Made by a program: the position numbers and the translations under genes
The notes under the pieces: generated by a model
What the model saw: the letters and a program-made list of their open reading frames with translations, nothing else
Told to the model about the DNA's origin: nothing
Database searches by the model: none
In this document: positions 35,977-44,378 of the stretch, piece by piece
Position numbering within the stretch: position 1 is the stretch's first letter
How the letters are laid out: each line of letters opens with the position of its first letter
Source of the DNA: Streptomyces sp. NBC_00448
GTDB lineage: Bacteria > Actinomycetota > Actinomycetes > Streptomycetales > Streptomycetaceae
Length of the DNA stretch: 64,000 bases
Direction: 5' to 3'
Assembly: GCF_036014115.1 (NCBI RefSeq)
Contig: NZ_CP107913.1
Coordinates: 5,520,001-5,584,000, forward strand

Positions 35977-37169
35977 GCCGTGATCGTACGGCGCGGCTCC
36001 GTGCCGTCCCGCGGTGCCACCTGGGGCCGTACCGGGATGATCGCGGCCGACACGCAGGCGGTCGCGGCGGCCAGGACGAAGCCCGGCCAGTAGGCGGTCG
36101 CCGAGATCAGCGCGGCCATCGCCGGGGGCACCACGGCGGCGGTCAGGTTCTGTCCGGTGTTGTGCACGCCCAGCGCCCGGCCGGACCAGGCCGCACCGGC
36201 CCGCTCGGCGGTGGAGGTGAAGGACAGCCCGTTGGTACTGGCCGAGATCGCGATGGCGATGACCAGCAGGACCGGCGTCAGCGGCGACGGGAAGGCGGTG
36301 GTCAGCGCGGTGGCGCCGATCACGACGGCGGTGACCGCGGCGAGCTGCCGCATCGGGCGCATCCGCTCGCCGACCGCGTCGGACCAGCGCCCGACCAGGA
36401 TGCGCGAGACCGCGCCGAACCCCTGGGCGAGCGCGATGAGCTGTCCGGCGTGCACCGACGACCAGCCGCGCACGTCGACCAGCAGCACCAGCGCGAACGC
36501 CCCCGCGGTGAACTGCGGGATCACCAGCAGCGCCGCCGAGCCGTGGATGCGCCACAGCACGTTGGAGCCGCGGTACGGGTTCGGCGCGGGCGCGGCCGCC
36601 GCCTTACGCGCCCGCGCCGGGTCGGCGGCGAACAGCGCGATCAGCACGGCGATCACCCCGCAGGTCACCGCGAGGAAGCCGATCGCGCCGGGCAGGCCGT
36701 GCGCGTCCGACAGCGGCGGCATCGCCAGCGCGGCCACGCCCATGCCCAGCGGCGTGGACGTCTGCCGGATGCCCATCGCCAGGCCGCGTTCCTTCGCGGC
36801 GAACCAGCCCATCACCAGCCGGCCGCTGGCGGAGTACACCGAGGCGCCCGCCGCGCCGGCCAGCACCAGCAGCAGTCCGAGGGCGAGCATGCCGTGCGCG
36901 GCCCACGCGGCCAGCGCGAGGGCGCCCGCCGCCAGCCCCAGCCCGCAGGCGATCACCACCCGCTCGCCCCAGCGGTCGGCCGCGGCGCCCCACAGATACA
37001 GGGCGAGCACGAGACCGGTGGTGGGCGCCGCGACGAGCAGTCCGACCTCGGTCAGCGACAGGTGCTCCTGCTTGCGCAGGGTGTCGGCGAGGTACGGGAT
37101 GCCGTAGACGAACGCGCAGGCGGCCGTCTGGGCCGCGGTTCCCAGGGCCAGCATCAGCCAGCGACGCAT
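35973..37169 (-). CDS. MFS transporter
   Basis: 398 residues, twelve predicted helices of a major facilitator. The loop between helices 2 and 3 reads GAAADRWGERVV (the G-x-x-x-D-R/K-x-G-R pattern), with a second copy GRWSDAVGERMRP in the C-terminal half. The GIRQTSTPLGMGVAALAMP segment resembles sugar-acid and antibiotic exporters. Substrate is unknown. It is translationally coupled to mshD, so a mycothiol-linked export role is possible but speculative. Two 14-base direct repeats precede the start. Confidence 0.88.
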   Translation of the reverse strand: MRRWLMLALGTAAQTAACAFVYGIPYLADTLRKQEHLSLTEVGLLVAAPTTGLVLALYLWGAAADRWGERVVIACGLGLAAGALALAAWAAHGMLALGLLLVLAGAAGASVYSASGRLVMGWFAAKERGLAMGIRQTSTPLGMGVAALAMPPLSDAHGLPGAIGFLAVTCGVIAVLIALFAADPARARKAAAAPAPNPYRGSNVLWRIHGSAALLVIPQFTAGAFALVLLVDVRGWSSVHAGQLIALAQGFGAVSRILVGRWSDAVGERMRPMRQLAAVTAVVIGATALTTAFPSPLTPVLLVIAIAISASTNGLSFTSTAERAGAAWSGRALGVHNTGQNLTAAVVPPAMAALISATAYWPGFVLAAATACVSAAIIPVRPQVAPRDGTEPRRTITA

Positions 37170-37210
37170 GGGGGCACCTCCTCGGTAGGTGGTGCCCCCA
37201 ACTATGTCGG

Positions 37211-37250
37211 CTCACCGAAGGGTGAGACAGAGTATTCCGAATGGTGAGAC
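37211..37250 (-). promoter_or_regulatory. Tandem operator-like direct repeats upstream of MFS-mshD
   Basis: CCGAAGGGTGAGAC at 37215-37228 and CCGAATGGTGAGAC at 37237-37250 differ at one base and start 22 bases apart, two helical turns. CTCACC at 37211-37216 also pairs with GGTGAG at 37221-37226. The binding factor is unknown. Confidence 0.65.
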
Positions 37251-37283
37251 GGATTCCGACGGCGCCGTGACCCGGGGGGTGCC

Positions 37284-38762
37284 TCAACTCCCGCTGGGCG
37301 GAGGGAAGTCGGCGGGCGGGACGTCGGACGGCTGGGTGTCGGGCGGGAGGTCCGGCGGGGCCGTCGGCGCGCCTGGCAGCCGTAGCGCCGCCAGCGTGCC
37401 GCCGCCCGGCGCCGGAGAGAGCGACACCTCGCCGCCGGCCTGCTGTGCGGTGCGGGCCACGATCGACAGCCCCAGGCCGCTGCCCGGCAGCGACCGCGCC
37501 GACGGCGAGCGCCAGAACCGCTCGAACACGTGCGGCAGGTCCTCCGCGGGAATGCCCGGGCCGTGGTCCCGCACCGTCAGCAGCCCGCCGCGCAGCCGCA
37601 CCTCGATCTCCCCGCCGGGCGGGGAGAACTTCACCGCGTTGTCCATCAGGTTCACGATCGCCCGCTCCAGCGCGGCCGCCTCCGAGCGGACGAACCACGG
37701 CGCCACGTCCGCGACGATCTTCAGGTCGGGGCCGCGCAGCCGGGCCCGGGCCAGCGCCGTCTCCGTCACCTCGTGCAGCGCCACCACCTGGAGCGTCGGC
37801 CCCGCGTCCGGCCGGGACAGCTCCTGGAGGTCCCCGATCAGCGAGGCCAGCTCCGTCATCTGCGCCTTCACCGACGCCAGCAGCGCCTTGCGGTCCTCCG
37901 GCGGGATCGCCCGCCCGGTCGCCTCGCTGCGCTCCAGCAGCTCGATGTTCGTCCGCAGGCTGGTCAGCGGCGTCCGCAGCTCGTGCCCCGCGTCCGCGAT
38001 GAGCTGCTGCTGGCGGTCCCGGGACGACGCCAGCGCGGCCGTCATCGAGTTGAACGACGCGGACAGCCGGGCGATCTCGTCCTGCCCCTCGACCGGGATG
38101 CGGACGTTCAGGTCCTCGGTCCGCGCGATGTGCTCCACGGTCTGGGTGAGGGTGTCCACGGGCCGCAGTCCGGTCTGCGCGATGAGCAGACCCGCGCTGG
38201 CCGCGCCGACCGCACCGATCCCGGTGACGGCGAGCAGCACCCAGGCGAGGGTGGTGAGCGGATCGGTGACGACGCTCAGCGGGCGGGCCACGGACAGGGC
38301 GACCGGCTGCGTCTGGTCCTGCAGGATCAGCCGCACGTTGGTGTTCACGGTGTACACGCGCAGCGCGGTGCCGTCGCTGTGCACGGTGTGGGTCACGGAG
38401 ACCCGCTGCGGTCCCGAGGTCGCGATGCTGCGGTCGGCCGCCGTCGTCGCGAACGTCTTGGTGCCCGTGATCAGGCAGGTCTTGCCGTCGGGCAGCACGA
38501 TCTGGGCGGACACGCTCGACGGGTTGATGTTGTACTGGCCGTTGTCGGGCGCCGCGGACTGGCAGGAGAAGGGACCGAGACGGCTGGCGCGCGAGAGTTG
38601 CTGCGTCGCGTCCTCCACGCCCTGGCTGAGTGACCTGTCCAGCTGCGAGTTCAGCTCGTTCCGCGTGATCAGCCAGCAGGCCAACGCGGCCAGCGCGACC
38701 GCGATGAGCACCGCGGCCGCCGTGAGGATGGTGAGCCGGGAGCGCAGGGGAAGGCGGTTCAC
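37284..38762 (-). CDS. Sensor histidine kinase (MprB-like)
   Basis: 492 residues. First helix about 10-32, an extracytoplasmic sensor domain containing two Cys (67 and 96), second helix about 172-197, then HAMP (QTGLRPVDTL to RIPVEGQDEIARLSASFNSM). The phosphoacceptor is His260 in DAGHELRTPLTSLR. N-box ERAIVNLMDNAVKF, G1 DHGPGIPAEDLPHVFERF and G2 GSGLGLSIV follow, then a Pro-rich tail. GTG 38762 overlaps the response-regulator stop (GTGA). It is beside an HtrA-type protease, the same combination as mycobacterial MprAB-PepD, so an envelope stress role is likely. Confidence 0.92.
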   Translation of the reverse strand: MNRLPLRSRLTILTAAAVLIAVALAALACWLITRNELNSQLDRSLSQGVEDATQQLSRASRLGPFSCQSAAPDNGQYNINPSSVSAQIVLPDGKTCLITGTKTFATTAADRSIATSGPQRVSVTHTVHSDGTALRVYTVNTNVRLILQDQTQPVALSVARPLSVVTDPLTTLAWVLLAVTGIGAVGAASAGLLIAQTGLRPVDTLTQTVEHIARTEDLNVRIPVEGQDEIARLSASFNSMTAALASSRDRQQQLIADAGHELRTPLTSLRTNIELLERSEATGRAIPPEDRKALLASVKAQMTELASLIGDLQELSRPDAGPTLQVVALHEVTETALARARLRGPDLKIVADVAPWFVRSEAAALERAIVNLMDNAVKFSPPGGEIEVRLRGGLLTVRDHGPGIPAEDLPHVFERFWRSPSARSLPGSGLGLSIVARTAQQAGGEVSLSPAPGGGTLAALRLPGAPTAPPDLPPDTQPSDVPPADFPPPSGS

Positions 38763-39499
38763 GCGTGCCCGCCGTCGGGGGCGCGCAGCACGTAGCCGAC
38801 GCCGCGCACGGTGTGCACCAGCCGCGGCATGCCGCCGGCCTCGGTCTTGCGGCGCAGGTACATCACGTACACGTCGAGCGAGTTGGAGGACGGCTCGAAG
38901 TCGAAGCCCCACACCGACTTGAGGATCTGCTCCCGGGTCAGCACCTGGCGCGGGTGGGTCAGGAACAGCTCCAGCAGGGTGTACTCGGTGCGGGTCAACT
39001 CCACCTGCTGCCCGGCCCGGGTGACCTCGCGGGTGGCCGTGTCCATCCGCAGGTCGGCGAAGGTGAGCGCGTGCGCGTCGTCATCGGTCCGGCCGGGCGG
39101 GGTCGCGTACGAGCTGCGGCGCAGCAGCGCGCGCAGCCGGGCGAGCAACTCGTCCAGTTCGAAGGGCTTGACGAGGTAGTCGTCGGCGCCGGCGTCCAGG
39201 CCCGTGACGCGGTCGCCGACGGTGTCCCGGGCGGTGAGCATCAGGATCGGCGTGGTCACTCCGCTCGACCGCAGCCGGCGTGCCGTGGTCAGGCCGTCCA
39301 TCCGCGGCATCAGCACGTCCAGCACGATCGCGTCGGGGCGGTAGCTGTCCGCCTGCTCCAGCGCGGCGAGTCCGTCGGCGGCGAGCGCGGTGTCGTACCC
39401 CTCGAACGCCAGGCTGCGGCGCAGCGCTTCCCGTACGGCCGGCTCGTCGTCCACGATCAGCACCCGCGCGGGCGCCTCGCCGCTCTCCCCGTTGCTCAT
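38759..39499 (-). CDS. OmpR-family response regulator (MprA-like)
   Basis: 246 residues. Receiver domain with acidic pocket Asp17/18, phosphoacceptor Asp61 in VLDVLMP, Thr89 in LTAR and Lys111 in LVKPFE. The C-terminal winged helix has RTEYTLLELFLTHPRQVLTR and LDVYVMYLRRK with VRGVGYVL at the end. It is cotranscribed with the kinase. The protease gene lies 157 bases upstream on the same strand and may be a target; no operator is obvious there. Confidence 0.94.
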   Translation of the reverse strand: MSNGESGEAPARVLIVDDEPAVREALRRSLAFEGYDTALAADGLAALEQADSYRPDAIVLDVLMPRMDGLTTARRLRSSGVTTPILMLTARDTVGDRVTGLDAGADDYLVKPFELDELLARLRALLRRSSYATPPGRTDDDAHALTFADLRMDTATREVTRAGQQVELTRTEYTLLELFLTHPRQVLTREQILKSVWGFDFEPSSNSLDVYVMYLRRKTEAGGMPRLVHTVRGVGYVLRAPDGGHA

Positions 39500-39656
39500 C
39501 CGTTCCCTACCTCATGACCCGTCTGTGGTTGTCCCCAGCGTCGCACGTCATCCTCGGCGGATGGCGCCGTTGCGCGTGCGCGGCTCGTCCCCGGCGTGCG
39601 GCCGTACGACCGGCCACCCGCCGGGGGACGTATCCGGCGACCACCGCGAGCACCTC

Positions 39657-40901
39657 CTAGTTGCTGTCCCCGCCGGCCCTCAGGTGCGCGAGGTCGGACG
39701 TGACGGTGTTGATCGGGATGGCGAACCCGAGCCCCACGCTGCCCGCGCTCGACGAGGAGGAGCTGCTGTCGGAGGAGCTGGAGTACATCGCCGAGTTGAT
39801 GCCGACGATCTGCCCGCTCATGTTGATCAGCGCGCCACCGGAGTTGCCCGGGTTGAGCGACGCGTCGGTCTGGATCGCCTTGTACGTGGTCGTGGTGCTG
39901 CCGGTGCTGCCGTTGTACTGGTTGCCGCCGAAGGAGAACGGCCACTGGTCGCCGCTGCCGCCCCCGCTGCCCCCGCCGTAGCCCTGCTGGCCCTGGCTCT
40001 GGTCCTGGCCCTGGCTCTCCTCGACCGGCACGGTCACGTCGCGGTTGAGCGAGGAGACGATGCCGCTGGTCACGGTGTCGCTGAGGCCCTCGGGCGAGCC
40101 GATCGCCACGACCTGGTCGCCGACCGCGAGCCCGGAGGAGTTGCCGAGGACCGCCGCGGGCAGTCCGCTCGCGCCGTTCACCTTGATCAGCGCGAGGTCC
40201 TTCTTCGCGTCGGTGCCGACCACCGACGCGGACGCGGTCTTGCCGCTGCTGTAGGTGACGGAGATGCTCTGGGCGCCCGCGATCACGTGGTTGTTGGTGA
40301 TGATCTGGCCGTTGGAGGTGATGATGACGCCCGCGCCGGTCGACTTGCCGTCGCTGAGGGTCGCGTTGATCTCCACCACGCTGGGGTTGACCGCCTTGTA
40401 CACGCCGGCCACGCTGCCGTCCACGGCGGAGGCGTTGACCGCTGCGGCGGACGCCACGCTGCTGCCGGAGTTGTCGGTGGCGTGCCCGATCAGCGCGCCG
40501 GCGCCGCCGCCGATCACACCCGCGGCCAGGGCCACCGCCGCGGCGAGCGCGAACGGCCGGCTCATCCGGCGGCGCCGGTGCGGGACGGGCGAGGCACCCA
40601 GGGGCACGGCACCCACGGCCGCGTAGCCGGCCTGGTAGGCGGGCGGCGGCGGGTAGCCGCCGGAGCTGGTCGCGGTCTCGGGGGCCGGGGGAACCACCGA
40701 CCCCTGGATCACGGTGTGCCCGGGCTCGCCGCCGCCGTAGTACGGGTCCTGGTAGCCGCCCCCGGAGTGCGGGTGCGGCTGCACGGGCGGAGCCGCGGGG
40801 GTGGGCGGCTCGGAGTACGGCGCCTGCGGGTCGGGCTGGAGCGGAAGCTGCGGGTCGTACGGAAACTGGGGTTCGCCGTTGCGGCTGCTCTCGCTGGTCA
40901 T
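39657..40901 (-). CDS. Membrane-anchored trypsin-like serine protease, HtrA family without PDZ
   Basis: 414 residues. A 112-residue Pro/Tyr/Gly-rich cytoplasmic part precedes one membrane helix (ALAAAVALAAGVIGGGAGAL), then an S1C protease domain. The triad is His205 (TNNHVI), Asp235 (KKDLALI) and Ser354 (NPGNSGGAL). A Gln/Gly/Ser-rich insertion occupies about 296-335 between strands. It ends soon after the protease core (DLAHLRAGGDSN), so the PDZ domain normal in HtrA/PepD is missing. It likely degrades misfolded envelope proteins. It stands upstream of the MprAB-like pair. Confidence 0.9.
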   Translation of the reverse strand: MTSESSRNGEPQFPYDPQLPLQPDPQAPYSEPPTPAAPPVQPHPHSGGGYQDPYYGGGEPGHTVIQGSVVPPAPETATSSGGYPPPPAYQAGYAAVGAVPLGASPVPHRRRRMSRPFALAAAVALAAGVIGGGAGALIGHATDNSGSSVASAAAVNASAVDGSVAGVYKAVNPSVVEINATLSDGKSTGAGVIITSNGQIITNNHVIAGAQSISVTYSSGKTASASVVGTDAKKDLALIKVNGASGLPAAVLGNSSGLAVGDQVVAIGSPEGLSDTVTSGIVSSLNRDVTVPVEESQGQDQSQGQQGYGGGSGGGSGDQWPFSFGGNQYNGSTGSTTTTYKAIQTDASLNPGNSGGALINMSGQIVGINSAMYSSSSDSSSSSSSAGSVGLGFAIPINTVTSDLAHLRAGGDSN

Positions 40902-41130
40902 GTCTATGACTGTGTGCCCGGTTCATGAGAGCTTCCTGAGTGCACGCTGAGAAGCCCGACAGAAGTAGGTATGCCCGATATAAGGAAGAGCGGTCGGCGG
41001 CGCGCGCGGCCCTTGTCCGGCCCGTACGGACGCGGTGCGCGGGCCGGTTCTCAGGCCGGTTTCGAGGCTGCTCCGCGGCCCTCGCGGCGGCCGGTTCCGG
41101 ACCGCCCGCGCGGGCCGGTGCGCCGCGTGC

Positions 41131-42153
41131 TCAGCCGCAGCCGCACGAACCCCGGACGACCAGCCGGGACGGGAACTGCCGGACCCGCTCGCGGCGCGAA
41201 CCGGGCACCCGCAGCGAGTCGTCGAGCACCGCGTCCACCGCGGCGCGGGCCATCGCCTGCCGGTCGGAGGCGACCGTGGTCAGCGGCGGGTCGGCGAGCG
41301 CGGCCTCCTTGACGTCGTCGAAGCCGGCCACCGCCAGCTTGCCGGGCACGTCGATCCGCAGCTCGCGGGCGGCCCGCAGCACGCCGATCGCCTGGTCGTC
41401 GGTCGCGCAGAAGATCGCCGGCGGCCGGTCCGGCCCGGCGAGCAGGCCCAGCGCGACCTGGTAGGCGTCGTAGCGGTTGTACGGCGCCTGGAAGAGCCGG
41501 CCCTCGGTGGACTTCCCGGCCTCCGCCATGGCCCGCCGCCAGCCGACCACGTGGTCGGTGACGGGGTCGCCGACCTCCGGGGTGACCTCGGTGCCGCCGA
41601 GGCAGGCGACGTAGTCGTAGCCGTGCTCCAGCAGGTGCCGGGTGGCCAGTTGGGCGCCGCCGATGTCGTCGGTGACCACCGCGATGTCGTCGATCGCCTC
41701 GGGACGCTCGTGCAGCAGCACCACCCGGGCGTCCCAGGCGTCGATCTCTATGGCGGCGTTCTCGCTGGGACCCTGGCTGATCAGGATCAGCCCGGACACC
41801 CGCATGCCGAGGAAGGCCCGCAGGTAGTGCACCTCGCGGTCGTCGAGGTAGTCGGAGTTGCCGACCAGCACCATCTTTCCGCGCTCGGACGCGGCCTGTT
41901 CGACCGCGTGCGCCATCTCCGCGAAGAACGGCTGGCGCGCGTCCGGGACGATCAGCCCGATCAGGTCGGTACGGCGGCTGGCCATCGCCTGCGCGACCCG
42001 GTCCGGGCGGTAGCCGAGCTGCTTGATGGCCGCGAGCACGCGCTCGCGGGTGGCCGGGGCTACCGGCCGGGGTCCGTTGTTGATGACATAGCTGACGACC
42101 GCGGTCGAGGTCCCCGCCAGCCTGGCCACATCGTCACGCGTCACCTTGGGCAC
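41131..42153 (-). CDS. LacI-family transcriptional regulator
   Basis: 340 residues. Helix-turn-helix VTRDDVARLAGTSTAVVSYV followed by INNGPRPVAPATRERVLAAI, then the effector-binding domain with GLIVPDARQPFFAEMAHAVE, IFCATDDQAIGVLRAA and VAGFDDVKEAALADPPLTTV. It ends with SCGCG. GTG 42153 has no Shine-Dalgarno sequence but lies seven bases after a TAGACT -10, so it is probably leaderless. Its effector and targets are unknown. It follows glnR by 43 bases but seems to have its own promoter. Confidence 0.92.
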   Translation of the reverse strand: MPKVTRDDVARLAGTSTAVVSYVINNGPRPVAPATRERVLAAIKQLGYRPDRVAQAMASRRTDLIGLIVPDARQPFFAEMAHAVEQAASERGKMVLVGNSDYLDDREVHYLRAFLGMRVSGLILISQGPSENAAIEIDAWDARVVLLHERPEAIDDIAVVTDDIGGAQLATRHLLEHGYDYVACLGGTEVTPEVGDPVTDHVVGWRRAMAEAGKSTEGRLFQAPYNRYDAYQVALGLLAGPDRPPAIFCATDDQAIGVLRAARELRIDVPGKLAVAGFDDVKEAALADPPLTTVASDRQAMARAAVDAVLDDSLRVPGSRRERVRQFPSRLVVRGSCGCG

Positions 42154-42160
42154 GTCGCGC

Positions 42161-42188
42161 AGTCTACGCGTGTCCAACCTGCCGTCAT
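42161..42188 (-). promoter_or_regulatory. Leaderless promoter of the LacI gene
   Basis: On the minus strand ATGACG (42188-42183) and TAGACT (42166-42161) are 16 bases apart; the predicted start point coincides with GTG 42153. It lies in the short gap after the glnR stop. Confidence 0.6.
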
Positions 42189-42196
42189 ATAAAAGT

Positions 42197-43036
42197 TCAG
42201 ACGGTCTGCTCGGTCGAACTGTGCTTGTCCACATACTGGTCGGCGGACCGCTCGACCGAGCCCTCCGCCGGGTACCGGCGGCTTCCGGCGCGGTCGGGGT
42301 CCTCGGCGGTCCGGCCGCCCGCGCTCGCCTTGTCCGCCTTCTCGGTCCGGTCGGCCTTCTCGGGCTTCTCCGGCGTGACGAAGCGGTAGCCGACGTTGCG
42401 CACGGTGCCGATCAGCGACTCGTGCTCCACGCCGAGCTTGGCCCGCAGCCGTCGCACGTGCACGTCCACGGTGCGGGTGCCGCCGAAGTAGTCGTAGCCC
42501 CACACCTCCTGGAGCAACTGGGCGCGGGTGAAGACCCGGCCGGGGTGCTGCGCGAGGTACTTCAGCAGCTCGAACTCCTTGAAGGTCAGGTCGAGTACCC
42601 GGCCCTTGAGCTTCGCGCTGTACGTCGCCTCGTCGACCGACAGGTCGCCGTTGCGGATCTCCATCGGGCTGTCGTCGTTGCTGATCTGCTGGCGGCCCAT
42701 GGCCAGCCGCAGCCGCGCCTCGACCTCGGCCGGGCCGGCGGTGTCCAGCAGCACGTCGTCGATGCCCCAGTCCGCCGTGACGGCGGCCAGGCCGCCTTCG
42801 GTGACCACCAGCATCAGCGGGCAGCCGGGGCCGGTGGAGCGCAGCAGCTGGCACAGGCTGCGCACCTGCGGCAGGTCCCGCCGGCCGTCGATCAGGATCA
42901 CGTCGGCACCGGGGGTGTCGACCAGAGCCGGGCCCTCGGCGGGTGCCACGCGCACGCTGTGCAGCAGCAGACCGAGTGCGGGCAGCACTTCGGTGGAGGG
43001 TTGAAGGGCGTTGGTCAGAAGCAGGAGTGAACTCAC
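42197..43036 (-). CDS. glnR: Nitrogen regulator GlnR
   Basis: 279 residues. OmpR-type orphan regulator of nitrogen assimilation. The N-terminal receiver-like domain begins VSSLLLLTNALQPSTEVLPA and keeps Asp50 (ILIDGRRD), but its acidic pocket is incomplete, as in other GlnR proteins, which act without a kinase. The winged helix (residues about 135-225) contains LDLTFKEFELLKYLAQHPGR and TVDVHVRRLRAKLG, with GTVRNVGYRF. A charged tail of about 50 residues follows. GTG 43036 has GGGAG upstream. It is divergent from the alpha/beta hydrolase. Confidence 0.95.
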   Translation of the reverse strand: MSSLLLLTNALQPSTEVLPALGLLLHSVRVAPAEGPALVDTPGADVILIDGRRDLPQVRSLCQLLRSTGPGCPLMLVVTEGGLAAVTADWGIDDVLLDTAGPAEVEARLRLAMGRQQISNDDSPMEIRNGDLSVDEATYSAKLKGRVLDLTFKEFELLKYLAQHPGRVFTRAQLLQEVWGYDYFGGTRTVDVHVRRLRAKLGVEHESLIGTVRNVGYRFVTPEKPEKADRTEKADKASAGGRTAEDPDRAGSRRYPAEGSVERSADQYVDKHSSTEQTV

Positions 43037-43161
43037 CGGGCGCTCCCGTAGGTCGTCGTCCGGCCGCGGTACGCCGTCGCGGACGAGGGCGGTGGTGCCA
43101 GGACACGTCTCACGACCTGTCTCAAAACCGAACCCTCCTCGATTTCCGCGAGGCGACACGC

Positions 43162-44040
43162 ATGCCGGAAAGCACGAAAGGACCCGGGGGCGACATTGCC
43201 CAGGTCCTCTTCCGGGGAACAATAGCCCACATGGACAGCCCTGCCGAGAGCGACGACAGCCTTTCGCGTGTTTCGGTGGTCACTTCGAGTGGCCGCCGGG
43301 CGGTGTTGTTGACATCCGATCGGGTGCCCGTCGAGGCGGAGCACATCCCGGCACCGGCGGGTTCCGGCCGACTGGCGATCGTGGTCGCGCACGGCTTCAC
43401 CGGCGCCCTGGAGCGGCCCGCGCTGCGCCGCGCGGCCGGGCGGCTGGCGGCCTACGGCGGCGTGGTGGCCTTCTCCTTCCGCGGCCACGGCGGCTCCGGC
43501 GGACGCTCCACGGTCGGCGACCGGGAAGTGCTCGACCTGGACGCGGCGGTGCGCTGGGCACGGCAGTTGGGATACCCGGACGTGGCCACCGTCGGCTTCT
43601 CGATGGGCGGTTCGGTGGTGCTGCGGCACGCCGCGCTGTTCGGCGTGGACGCGGTGGTGTCGGTCAGCTCACCGGCCCGCTGGTACTACCGCGGCACCCC
43701 GCCGATGCGCCGGCTGCACTGGGTGGTGACCCGGCCGGTGGGGCGGCTGGTCTCGCGCTACGGGCTGCACACCCGTGTGCACACCCGCGACTGGGACCCG
43801 GTGCCGCTCTCCCCGGTGCAGGCGGTGCCGCTGATCCCGCCGGCGCCGCTGCTGATCGTGCACGGCGACCGGGACGCGTACTTCCCGCTGGACCACCCGC
43901 GCTCGCTCGCCGAGGCGGCCGGTCCCGGCGGCGCGGAGCTGTGGATCGAAGCCGGCTTCGGGCACGCGGAGAACGCGGCGGCGCCGGAACTGCTGGACCG
44001 GATCGGCACGTGGCTGACCGCCCGCTTTCCCGCGAGCTGA
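43162..44040 (+). CDS. Alpha/beta hydrolase
   Basis: About 292 residues. Oxyanion region VVAHGFTGALERP, SFRGHGGSGG, the nucleophile elbow VGFSMGGSVVL (Ser), acidic residue in LLIVHGDRDAYFP and catalytic His in GFGHAEN. The natural ester or amide is unknown. Start is uncertain: ATG 43162 has GAGG eight bases upstream; ATG 43231 lies after TTGCCC (43194) and CAATAG and could be leaderless, giving a shorter and more typical protein. The GlnR promoter faces it. Confidence 0.85.
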   Translation: MPESTKGPGGDIAQVLFRGTIAHMDSPAESDDSLSRVSVVTSSGRRAVLLTSDRVPVEAEHIPAPAGSGRLAIVVAHGFTGALERPALRRAAGRLAAYGGVVAFSFRGHGGSGGRSTVGDREVLDLDAAVRWARQLGYPDVATVGFSMGGSVVLRHAALFGVDAVVSVSSPARWYYRGTPPMRRLHWVVTRPVGRLVSRYGLHTRVHTRDWDPVPLSPVQAVPLIPPAPLLIVHGDRDAYFPLDHPRSLAEAAGPGGAELWIEAGFGHAENAAAPELLDRIGTWLTARFPAS

Positions 44041-44092
44041 CGCCGACGGGCCATGATGGACCCGCACGACGCACTGACCTGAGGACGGAGCG

Positions 44093-44377
44093 ATGGCAGC
44101 ACCTGACACGGCGGGGCCCGCGGCGGGCACGATCCGCTACTGGGCCGCGGCGAAGGCCGCCGCGGGCACGACGGAGGAGCCGTACCGCGCGGCGACCCTC
44201 GCCGACGCCCTGGCCGCGGCCCGCGCACGGCACGCCCGCGAACCGGAGTTCGCCCGGGTGCTGCTGCGCTGCTCCTTCCTGATCGACGGCACGCCCGTCG
44301 GCACCCGCGACCACTCCGCGGTCCCCCTGCCAGACGGCGGCACGGTGGAGGTCCTTCCGCCGTTCGCGGGAGGATGA
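44093..44377 (+). CDS. ThiS/MoaD-like sulfur carrier protein
   Basis: 94 residues with a ubiquitin-like fold pattern. IRYWAAAKAAAGTTEE, LADALAAARARH and FLIDGTPVG precede the C-terminal VEVLPPFAGG. The terminal Gly-Gly is the site where sulfur is carried as thiocarboxylate after activation by an E1-like enzyme, which is not present nearby. Ribosome site GAGGACGGAG precedes ATG 44093. A single base separates its stop from the next ATG, so it is coupled to the membrane protein. Confidence 0.85.
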   Translation: MAAPDTAGPAAGTIRYWAAAKAAAGTTEEPYRAATLADALAAARARHAREPEFARVLLRCSFLIDGTPVGTRDHSAVPLPDGGTVEVLPPFAGG

Positions 44378-44378
44378 G

